Assembly: GCF_002260525.1 (NCBI RefSeq)
Contig: NZ_MRYI01000003.1
Location: 62,001-126,000, forward strand
Length of the DNA stretch: 64,000 nt
Direction of reading: 5' to 3'
Origin: Hahella sp. CCB-MM4
Lineage (GTDB): Bacteria; Pseudomonadota; Gammaproteobacteria; Pseudomonadales; Oleiphilaceae
Under the pieces are notes generated by a model. It saw only the letters and a list, made by a program, of their open reading frames with translations, ran no database searches and had not been told where the DNA came from. The translations under genes and the position numbers were made by a program. Of this stretch, positions 56,524 to 64,000 are shown one piece after another; the first letter of the stretch is position 1; the number at the start of each line of letters is the position of its first letter.

Positions 56524-57757
56524 AGCGCAGAGCCTCCGCAGGTTCAATTTTGGACGCCCGGTAAGCGGGATAAATCGTAGCCAGGAAGCTTATCGCCAAA
56601 GTGCAGGCACTAATCACACCCACGTCGCTCCATTGCAGCTCTGATGGCAAATAGCTGATGAAGTAGACGTCTGAACTAAGGAATTGCGTGCCCAGCAGAT
56701 CCTCCAGCCCGGCAATAATAGAACTGATATTAGTTGCAAGCAGCACTCCAAATAGCACACCTAGCCCTGTTCCGATGACGCCGATCAGAGTTCCCTGAAC
56801 CATAAATACCCGTAAAATCGAACCCGGTGTTGCGCCCATCGTACGCAAAATAGCGATATCCGCCTTTTTATCGGTGACCACCATGACCAAAGTGGAAACT
56901 ATATTGAATGCAGCCACCGCGATAATCATCATCAGCAACAGGCCCACCATGGTTTTTTCCATCCTGATGGCCTGAAACAGATTACCGTGTGTTCGAGTCC
57001 AGTCACTTGCGTAATAACCACTCCCCAACTGGCTGGCAATTCCCCAAGCGATCTTCTGGGAAGCAAAGAGATTCTCCATACGCAACCGCAGCCCTTCAAT
57101 GGCATTCCCCAGACGTTTGAGCTTTGCTGCATCGTCTATGTGCACCATGGCCAGCGTCCCGTCGAGTTCAGCACCTACACTGAAGATCCCGACGACCGTC
57201 AACCTTTTCATACGGGGAAACACTCCGGCAGGGGTGACTGAAGCTTCCGGCAGAATGATCGTAATTTTATCCCCTATCCTTGCCCGCAATGACCGCGCCA
57301 GGAGGTCACCAATGACAATGCCGAAGTCACCCGATTTCAGATCCGTCAGACTTCCCTGCACCATATGATTTTGGACGATCGAAACATTTTGCTCTGCAAC
57401 AGGATCGATACCATTTATCAATATCCCATGCACATTCCCTTCCGCCGTCGCCATTCCCTGAGCCTGAATAAATGGAGCCACCCCCTCTACACCAGGAGTA
57501 TTCTCGATTTTTTTCTGCAGGTCCTGCCAGTCGGTCATCGGGGAGTAACTCTTGACCACCGCATGAGGAACCATCCCCAGAATTCTCTGACGAAGCTCCC
57601 GATCGAATCCATTCATGACAGACATCACGGTGATCAACACCAATACACCCAGTATCAGTCCAATCATCGAAGTAAGGGAGATAAACGAGATAAAATGGTT
57701 ATCCCGCTTTGCCGCGGTATAGCGCAAGCCAACAAACAGGCTTAAAGGTTTATACAT
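56516..57757 (-). CDS. lolC: Lipoprotein-releasing ABC permease, LolC/LolF type
   Basis: Inner-membrane permease of 413 aa with the MacB/LolCE plan: one helix near 25-50, a large periplasmic domain, and three helices from about 270 to the end. The segment SVTPAGVFPRMKRLTVVG near 185 corresponds to the LolC hook (TPMGRIPSQ in E. coli) that docks LolA. It is paired with lolD alone. In E. coli and Pseudomonas lolC-lolD is followed by lolE, which is absent here. It may therefore be a LolF-type permease working as a homodimer with LolD. Confidence 0.87.
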   Translation of the reverse strand: MYKPLSLFVGLRYTAAKRDNHFISFISLTSMIGLILGVLVLITVMSVMNGFDRELRQRILGMVPHAVVKSYSPMTDWQDLQKKIENTPGVEGVAPFIQAQGMATAEGNVHGILINGIDPVAEQNVSIVQNHMVQGSLTDLKSGDFGIVIGDLLARSLRARIGDKITIILPEASVTPAGVFPRMKRLTVVGIFSVGAELDGTLAMVHIDDAAKLKRLGNAIEGLRLRMENLFASQKIAWGIASQLGSGYYASDWTRTHGNLFQAIRMEKTMVGLLLMMIIAVAAFNIVSTLVMVVTDKKADIAILRTMGATPGSILRVFMVQGTLIGVIGTGLGVLFGVLLATNISSIIAGLEDLLGTQFLSSDVYFISYLPSELQWSDVGVISACTLAISFLATIYPAYRASKIEPAEALRYE

Positions 57758-57814
57758 TCAATACCAACTTTTCTATTTGAACAGGTATTCGTTTACAGAA
57801 ACCGGATGTGGAAG

Positions 57815-57848
57815 CACATTACCGGACACCACACATTACCAGATACCA
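57815..57848. repeat. 17-bp direct repeat in the lolC / PilZ-protein divergent region
   Basis: CACATTACCGGACACCA (57815-57831) and CACATTACCAGATACCA (57832-57848) are adjacent copies with two differences, placed between the divergent lolC-type gene and the PilZ-domain gene. Confidence 0.8.
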
Positions 57849-57966
57849 TGTAAGTCTTAAAAATGGCGTAAAACTATAATCGATTGAAATACTGAGGACT
57901 ACTACGGTTAGTTAATTTCGTCCTACACTAATAAAAGAATTGATTTTTAACCCCGAAGGATGGTTC

Positions 57967-58566
57967 ATGAGGCAACGAGGCAAACCCGATAATCGCAGAG
58001 ATTTCTTTCGAATCAAGGACAGAGGACTGATCGAATATGTCCTCTATGACAACATAGCGCCAGGGTTTGAGCAGTTTTTCCGCCATCCAGTCTATTTCGA
58101 GCTGATCAATGAACTGCAAGCCCTCGATGTAGAATTTCAGCATATGCTGAGCCACATTCCCGATAGTGAAAGGACTGCGGCTGCACTAATTAAAATCCTC
58201 AACAAGAAAATCGACCTGATCGCCAGAACCGTGACCATGGTGGAGACCAATATTTCGGACGACAGCATTCAAGAGATGGACATCAGTGAAGGCGGAATGG
58301 CATTTTGCACCTCTACTGAGCTGAAGGTGGGGCAAAAGATGGCGATCAAATTTACTGCGGTACCTGCTTATCTGTCTATTGCCTCGCTGGCGGAAGTCAT
58401 CTCCTGCGATTCCATTGCCTATGAAGATGAAGACAGCGGTCATTCGAGCAGATTTCAAGTCAGAGTCAACTTCGTTGACATGGACGAACACCAACGCCAA
58501 CTGATCGCCCGCTATATCCTGAAAATCCAACAACAGGCGCGACGCAGGGAATTAGCCAAAAACTGA
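57967..58566 (+). CDS. PilZ-domain protein with separated c-di-GMP motifs
   Basis: 199 aa from ATG 57967 (AAGGA six bases upstream). The N-terminus has the c-di-GMP RxxxR motif (RRDFFRI, Arg11-Arg15). The partner motif DISEGG is at 105-110, followed by the PilZ barrel. In a usual PilZ domain these are about 30 residues apart. Here about 90 residues of predicted helix (FEQFFRHPVYFELINELQAL and onward) separate them. Similar proteins occur next to lolC in Pseudomonas. It is probably a c-di-GMP receptor, target unknown. There is no membrane segment or signal peptide. Confidence 0.82.
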   Translation: MRQRGKPDNRRDFFRIKDRGLIEYVLYDNIAPGFEQFFRHPVYFELINELQALDVEFQHMLSHIPDSERTAAALIKILNKKIDLIARTVTMVETNISDDSIQEMDISEGGMAFCTSTELKVGQKMAIKFTAVPAYLSIASLAEVISCDSIAYEDEDSGHSSRFQVRVNFVDMDEHQRQLIARYILKIQQQARRRELAKN

Positions 58567-58700
58567 TACCAAATGTTAGGCAAACATGCGACAGTTCAAA
58601 AGTTTAAGGCTACACTCTAATAAAGTTATTAAGATATCCATTATAGTATGCATATTAGGATCTCTTATTTGGTAACAAACTGTTTTGATAGGAAATATCG

Positions 58701-59003
58701 ATGCAACGTCAACTAAAATCCAATCTGGGACGGGTACTTGCATGCAGCATTCTGCTGGCAGCTTCTTTAACTTCACATGCTGAGGAGCTCAAAACTCCTG
58801 TTATGAACCAGGGAGACCGGCAAACTGTCAACTTGCCCAGAAGTGGCCAGGATATGAGTTCCGTTGAGTCCCAGTTCGGGCAACCCATCTCCACCAAAGG
58901 TCCTGTGGGCACTCCCCCTATTACAGTTTGGGATTACCCTGGCTACACCGTTTACTTTGAGGGACAAACCGTCATTCATGCGGTTCTTAAGCCCAAAAAC
59001 TAA
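58701..59003 (+). CDS. Small secreted protein of unknown function (100 aa)
   Basis: ATG 58701 has AGGA seven bases upstream. A signal peptide (about 1-26, SLTSHA cleavage) leads to a 74-residue mature domain. The region DMSSVESQFGQPISTKGPVG with ITVWDYPGYTVYFEGQTVIHAV has the pattern of small periplasmic domains such as SmpA/BamE, in which a helix MxxVxxxFGxP is followed by W-x-Y and a beta hairpin. There is no lipobox Cys. Similar unnamed proteins occur in Pseudomonas. It lies 47 bases before aguA. No function is assigned. Confidence 0.8.
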   Translation: MQRQLKSNLGRVLACSILLAASLTSHAEELKTPVMNQGDRQTVNLPRSGQDMSSVESQFGQPISTKGPVGTPPITVWDYPGYTVYFEGQTVIHAVLKPKN

Positions 59004-59049
59004 TTGACAACAATTTTAGAATTTCATCAACATCATTTCGGAAACCTGA

Positions 59050-60084
59050 GTGAGCAATATTGTCCTACCCGCCGAATGGGCTCCCCAATGCGCTGTTCTG
59101 TTAACCTGGCCGCATGAGCAAACCGACTGGGCTGAAAATTTACCCCAAGTCGAAACCACCTTTCTTGAAATTGCCAAGGCTGTATGCAAATACCAAAACC
59201 TGATCATCAGTTGTCAGTCTTTCGACAGGTTGGAAAAGATCGCAGACGCGCTGCATGCAGCTGGCATACCACCTGAAAAGGTAGGTCTCTATTGTGTCCC
59301 ATCTAATGATAGCTGGTGTCGAGACCATGGCCCAATCACCGTCTATGATGGTCACACCCCGGTACTGTTGGATTTCCGCTTCAACGCCTGGGGCGGCAAA
59401 TTCGACTATGAAAAAGATGACCAGATTACCACCAGCCTTCTTGAGCTCGGGGCGTTCGATGGAGCAGCTATCCGTCACATCCCCTATATTCTCGAGGGTG
59501 GCTCAATTGAATCAGATGGCCAGGGAACCGTTATGACCACTTCTGAGTGCGTCTTAACGGCAACAAGAAATCCAGATGCCACAAAGGAATCCGTCGAAGC
59601 CAGCTTTAAAGAATATTTTGGCGCCAGTCGGGTACTCTGGCTAGATCACGGCTATCTGGCCGGAGACGACACCGACAGCCACATTGATACTCTGGCCCGG
59701 TTCTGTGACGAAGAAACTATCTGCTATGTTCAGTGCAATGATCCTTCAGATGAACATTATGACGCTCTGAAGAAAATGGAAGGTCAGCTGCAAGCCGCTC
59801 GCAAAGCAGACGGCAGCCCTTACAAGCTGATTCCTCTACCGATGGCTGACGCCTGCTTTGACGATGAAGGACACAGACTTCCCGCCACTTACGCCAACTT
59901 TCTGATCATCAATGGCGCTGTGCTAGCACCTGTTTATGGCGTCCCACAAGACCAGGAAGCCATCAGCCAACTGAAGTTCTGCTTCCCTGACCGGACAATT
60001 GAGGCTATCGATTGCCGCAGCCTGATAGAACAACACGGAAGTCTGCATTGCGTTACCATGCAACTTCCAGACGGCGTTATCTGA
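59050..60084 (+). CDS. aguA: Agmatine deiminase
   Basis: Converts agmatine to N-carbamoylputrescine in the arginine decarboxylase route to putrescine. At 344 aa starting at GTG 59050 (GGAAA upstream), it is a little shorter than typical AguA (about 365). Family marks are MPAEW-like LPAEWAPQCAVLLTWP at the start, WCRDHGPITV near 94, EGGSIESDGQGT near 152, HGYLAGDDTDSHIDTLARF near 201-219, and the catalytic Cys334 in GSLHCVTMQ. aguB is not adjacent. It is followed by a 17-bp repeat and a strong terminator. Confidence 0.92.
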   Translation: MSNIVLPAEWAPQCAVLLTWPHEQTDWAENLPQVETTFLEIAKAVCKYQNLIISCQSFDRLEKIADALHAAGIPPEKVGLYCVPSNDSWCRDHGPITVYDGHTPVLLDFRFNAWGGKFDYEKDDQITTSLLELGAFDGAAIRHIPYILEGGSIESDGQGTVMTTSECVLTATRNPDATKESVEASFKEYFGASRVLWLDHGYLAGDDTDSHIDTLARFCDEETICYVQCNDPSDEHYDALKKMEGQLQAARKADGSPYKLIPLPMADACFDDEGHRLPATYANFLIINGAVLAPVYGVPQDQEAISQLKFCFPDRTIEAIDCRSLIEQHGSLHCVTMQLPDGVI

Positions 60085-60095
60085 AGGCATCAACA

Positions 60096-60139
60096 CTTGT
60101 TTCGAGCTAGCGCTTGTTTCGAGCCAATACTTGTTCTGA
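60096..60139. repeat. 17-bp tandem repeat after aguA
   Basis: CTTGTTTCGAGCTAGCG (60096-60112), CTTGTTTCGAGCCAATA (60113-60129) and a partial CTTGTTCTGA (60130-60139) lie between the aguA stop and its terminator. Confidence 0.85.
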
Positions 60140-60140
60140 A

Positions 60141-60166
60141 ATGGAAGGCAACGCCTTCCATTTTTA
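60141..60166 (+). terminator. Rho-independent terminator of aguA
   Basis: ATGGAAGGC (60141-60149), loop AAC, and GCCTTCCAT (60153-60161) form a perfect 9-bp stem followed by TTTTA. Confidence 0.92.
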
Positions 60167-60204
60167 TCTGGACCAACAGGCAAACAGGACCCCGATAAGC
60201 ATAC

Positions 60205-61113
60205 ATGACTACTTTAATCCAACGGACAATCGATCAGATCGGCACCGTCGTTCTGGGTAAGCAAAGACAGATCAAGCTTGCACTGACCTGCCTGCTATGC
60301 GAAGGACACCTGCTCATAGAGGATTTGCCCGGCATGGGAAAAACCACTCTGTCCCATGCGATTGCTCAAAGTCTTGGTCTGTCTTACAACCGAATTCAAT
60401 TCACCAGTGACCTTTTGCCTTCAGACCTTATTGGCATCAACCTTTTTGATCGCAACAAATCAGAGTTCACCTTTCACAAGGGGCCTCTTTTTGCGCAAAT
60501 TGTACTGGCGGACGAAATCAACCGCTCTACACCTAAGGCACAAAGTGCTTTGCTGGAAGCCATGGAAGAGCGCCAGATCAGCGTGGAGGGTACAACCTAC
60601 CCTCTTCCCCGGCCCTTTTTTGTTATTGCCACTCAAAACCCGACAGAGCAATCCGGCACCTTTCTCTTGCCGGAGTCTCAAATGGACCGATTTTTTATGC
60701 GCATTCACCTCGGCTACCCAACGCCCGAGGCAGAGAGAGAACTCCTTCTGGGGCACGACAGAACAGCGCTACTTCAGTCCATAAAACCTTGCATGTCACA
60801 GGAAGAGTTGAGCTCTCTCCAGAAACTGGTACCTCAAGTGAAGTGCACAGGCCCACTCTTGGACTACGTCCAGCGTATTATCAGCTTTACGCGTCAAAAT
60901 GCAGAATTCAAAGATGGACTCTCCCCCCGCGGAGGCATCGCACTACTTCGGGCGGCCAAGTCCTGGGCGTTAGTCGAAGGCAGAGAGCATGTGCTACCGG
61001 ATGATATTCAGGCAGTGCTTCCTTCTGTGGTTGAGCACCGGCTTGGAGGATCAAGCAAGTCCGATCACTACCCCCTAAGCACCAAAATAATCAGAGAAGT
61101 AGAAGTCATCTAG
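60205..61113 (+). CDS. MoxR-family AAA+ ATPase without a partner gene
   Basis: 302 aa chaperone-type ATPase. Walker A DLPGMGKT near 40-47, FTSDLLPSDLIGINLFD near 72, Walker B VLADEINRSTPKAQSALLEA near 104-123, sensor 1 FFVIATQNPTEQSGTF near 142, and arginine finger LPESQMDRFFMRI near 160. The family normally acts with a DUF58/vWA protein (and often a transglutaminase gene) encoded next door. Here the next gene is trxB, 182 bases on, so no partner is present. Whether it serves a distant partner is unknown. Confidence 0.92.
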   Translation: MTTLIQRTIDQIGTVVLGKQRQIKLALTCLLCEGHLLIEDLPGMGKTTLSHAIAQSLGLSYNRIQFTSDLLPSDLIGINLFDRNKSEFTFHKGPLFAQIVLADEINRSTPKAQSALLEAMEERQISVEGTTYPLPRPFFVIATQNPTEQSGTFLLPESQMDRFFMRIHLGYPTPEAERELLLGHDRTALLQSIKPCMSQEELSSLQKLVPQVKCTGPLLDYVQRIISFTRQNAEFKDGLSPRGGIALLRAAKSWALVEGREHVLPDDIQAVLPSVVEHRLGGSSKSDHYPLSTKIIREVEVI

Positions 61114-61205
61114 ATCACGAGAAGATCGACGACTCACTACAACCTTGGGTTGAAAAAAACTTTGGATACATTGCCGCTGCCAATCTGGATCATTGGTTAA
61201 ATTAA

Positions 61206-62243
<1,038 letters not shown>

Positions 62244-62310
62244 GCTGTCCTGCTGACCCTAGGTGAATGCTAACCTGGACAGGTCAGCCACCTTCCACCT
62301 ATCCTTCTCG

Positions 62311-62345
62311 ACCGGAGGTGTATTATGCATCTCCGGTTTCTTTTT
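62311..62345 (+). terminator. Rho-independent terminator after trxB
   Basis: ACCGGAGGTG (62311-62320) pairs with CATCTCCGGT (62328-62337), 10 bp with one G-T wobble around a seven-base loop, followed by TTCTTTTT. Confidence 0.9.
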
Positions 62346-62420
62346 ATAATGGATACACCATATTGCTAGCCTAAGGGCTTGTTGATATTCCATCACCCAT
62401 GACTAACTAGCTGTGCCTCA

Positions 62421-63122
62421 ATGACAGAACTCTCCTGGCTTGATCGCGAAATCATGTTCCCCCACCCCAGTACCGCGCTGGAGGAACCCAATGGACTGCT
62501 CTGCATGGGAGGCGACCTGAGCCCGGAACGACTGCTGCGGGCCTACCGAATGGGGATATTCCCCTGGTTTAGCGAAGACCAGCCCATTCTCTGGTGGTCT
62601 CCGGATCCACGCTGCATTATGGAACTCAGTGAAATACACATCTCCCGAAGCATGAGAAGGGTCTTTAACAGCCAAAAGTTTCAGTATTCTTTTGATACAT
62701 CCTTTGAAGCCGTAATCAAGTCCTGTGCCGCTCCCCGCGCCTATTGTTCGGAAACCTGGATAACGCAGGATATGCAGCTCGCCTACATATATCTCGCAAG
62801 GCTTGGCTTCGCCCACAGCATAGAAATATGGGAAGGCAGCGAACTGGTTGGGGGGCTCTACGGAATTGCGATGGGCCGATGTTTTTTTGGTGAATCCATG
62901 TTCTCCAAACGCACCAACGCTTCCAAAGCAGCCTTTATCGTATTGGCCAAACACCTACACTCATGGGGTTACCAGCTTTTCGACTGCCAGGTTCCCAACC
63001 CCCATCTTTTATCTCTTGGCGCTTCTTCTATTCCAAGAGAGCAGTTTTTGACTATACTTGCAGAAAATATTGATCAAAACCTGAGCCACGAATGGCTGAT
63101 TGACCAGAGTCTCATTGGATAG
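62421..63122 (+). CDS. aat: Leucyl/phenylalanyl-tRNA-protein transferase
   Basis: N-end-rule enzyme that adds Leu or Phe to proteins starting with Arg or Lys, marking them for ClpAP. At 233 aa (E. coli 234) it has GLLCMGGDLSPERLLRAYRM near 28, GIFPWFSEDQPILWWSPDPR near 50-69, and VGGLYGIAMGRCFFGESMFS near 141. It precedes bpt in the Pseudomonas order trxB-aat-bpt-infA-clpA. Confidence 0.97.
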   Translation: MTELSWLDREIMFPHPSTALEEPNGLLCMGGDLSPERLLRAYRMGIFPWFSEDQPILWWSPDPRCIMELSEIHISRSMRRVFNSQKFQYSFDTSFEAVIKSCAAPRAYCSETWITQDMQLAYIYLARLGFAHSIEIWEGSELVGGLYGIAMGRCFFGESMFSKRTNASKAAFIVLAKHLHSWGYQLFDCQVPNPHLLSLGASSIPREQFLTILAENIDQNLSHEWLIDQSLIG

Positions 63123-63240
63123 TTCGAGGCTCTGCAATACAAGAAAGTAGCGCAGTGCCCATCCCCAGGAGCGTTCCGCTCCGGCGAACTCCCAATAAGA
63201 ATCTAACTCCGGCTACCGCGGAACAGCGAGAGTATTGTCC

Positions 63241-63945
63241 ATGTCAAACATGCGTACGTTGGTGTTTTACGCCACCCCAGAACATCCTTGCAGCTATTTG
63301 AATGATCGGCTGGCAACCACTATGTTTGTCGACCCCAAAGCGGATGTTGATCAATCTCTTTATACCCGACTTTCACAGCTGGGCTTTCGGCGCAGCGGTC
63401 ACCATTACTATAAGCCCCGATGTAACGGATGCAATGCCTGCATTCCTGTCCGGATTCCGGTGGCCAGATTCGAACCCAGTCGAAGCCAGCAACGGACCTG
63501 GACAAAAAACAAGGATTTGCAGGTCATAAAATGCGAACCTCGCTTTCGGCAGGATCATTTTGCCCTTTATCAACGATATATCAATGAACGTCACCGGGAT
63601 GGCGACATGTTTCCGCCAACTCTGGACCAGTATGAGTCTTTTCTACTGGAATCCAGAGAAGACACTCAGTTTGTAGAGTTTCGCCACCAGTCACGGCTTC
63701 TCGGAGTCGCAGTGACTGATACCACTCAAGACGGGTTATCTTCGATATATACGTTTTTTGATCCTTCCGAATCCAGAAGAGCGCTCGGTGTATTTGGTAT
63801 TCTATGGCAGATCGAGGAGGCGAAATGCAGACAACTCCCCTACCTCTACCTTGGCTACTGGATTCGGAACTGCAATAAGATGTCTTATAAAACCAATTAT
63901 CGCCCCATAGAAGTGTTAGTCAGAGACAACTGGGTCAGTATTTAA
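63241..63945 (+). CDS. bpt: Aspartate/glutamate leucyltransferase (Bpt)
   Basis: Second N-end-rule aminoacyl transferase, related to eukaryotic ATE1, transferring Leu to N-terminal Asp/Glu. The start at ATG 63241 gives 234 aa; ATG 63250 (MRTLVFYATPEH) is also possible. The cysteine-rich region YYKPRCNGCNACIPVRIP near 60-77 and the C-terminal YLYLGYWIRNCNKMSYKTNY match the family. It is 118 bases after aat. infA is expected next, beyond the window. Confidence 0.95.
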   Translation: MSNMRTLVFYATPEHPCSYLNDRLATTMFVDPKADVDQSLYTRLSQLGFRRSGHHYYKPRCNGCNACIPVRIPVARFEPSRSQQRTWTKNKDLQVIKCEPRFRQDHFALYQRYINERHRDGDMFPPTLDQYESFLLESREDTQFVEFRHQSRLLGVAVTDTTQDGLSSIYTFFDPSESRRALGVFGILWQIEEAKCRQLPYLYLGYWIRNCNKMSYKTNYRPIEVLVRDNWVSI

Positions 63946-63978
63946 CAGTTCTTTCCCGATTGCGCTTTGCACTTTGGT

Positions 63979-63984
63979 TATAAT
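63979..63984 (+). promoter_or_regulatory. Possible -10 element of the next gene
   Basis: TATAAT at 63979-63984 follows the bpt stop. No convincing -35 is seen at the correct spacing. By the known gene order the downstream gene would be infA, which is outside the window. Confidence 0.3.
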
Positions 63985-64000
63985 TAAGGCAAAATTCGCA

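Overview
The window is a chromosomal segment of a gammaproteobacterium, most likely a marine Pseudomonas/Marinobacter/Hahella-type organism. Nearly every housekeeping block matches the gene order known from Pseudomonas: cysG-serS-crcB-rarA-lolA-ftsK, metZ-purF-cvpA-dedD-folC-accD-(trpA-trpB)-trpF-truA-fimV-asd-leuB-leuD-leuC with a divergent lysR, and dusA-tal and trxB-aat-bpt. FimV and a PilZ that is nearly identical in its core to Pseudomonas PilZ point to type IV pili. Base composition looks balanced in the housekeeping blocks and clearly more AT-rich around 41.7-52.4 kb.

Layout. At 1-1.5 kb is the 5' part of a DUF1631-like gene, followed by an unusual 56-residue Arg-rich small gene. From 2.3 to 11.3 kb, DAHP synthase faces the long minus-strand ftsK-to-cysG block. 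From 11.5 to 30.1 kb, all on the minus strand, lie methionine, purine, folate, fatty-acid, tryptophan and leucine genes plus fimV and asd. From 30.2 to 39.1 kb are the LysR regulator, an MFS permease, aroC, prmB, a patatin phospholipase, a DUF4892 protein, an alpha/beta hydrolase, a TatD nuclease and pilZ. A solitary zinc-binding ABC protein with a good Zur box follows at 39.2-40.2 kb.

From 40.2 to 51.6 kb is a minus-strand surface-polysaccharide cluster in transcription order: wzi, a six-SLBB export protein, a first wzz, a WecA-like initiating transferase, one GT2 glycosyltransferase, a ketoacyl-synthase III, a second wzz and manC. No flippase, polymerase or further glycosyltransferases are visible. 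An MvaT-type xenogeneic silencer stands at its upstream end. From 52.4 to 64 kb, mostly on the plus strand, are a ComEA-like HhH protein, dusA, tal, cysC, a two-gene lolD/lolC-type operon (minus), a PilZ-domain protein, a small secreted protein, agmatine deiminase, an orphan MoxR ATPase, trxB, aat and bpt.

The most unusual signal is not a gene. At least a dozen non-coding gaps carry short degenerate tandem repeats of 15-25 bp. The unit sequence is unrelated from site to site. Several arrays start inside the last codons of a gene and duplicate its stop codon (prmB, truA, tatD). Three further arrays lie inside genes (fimV 21 bp, dedD 18 bp, the patatin gene 12 bp) and all have periods divisible by three. 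This looks like a genome-wide tendency to short tandem duplication filtered by reading frame. No tRNA, rRNA, IS element, prophage or CRISPR array was found. Gene starts were moved downstream of the longest frame wherever a ribosome binding site or family length supported it.
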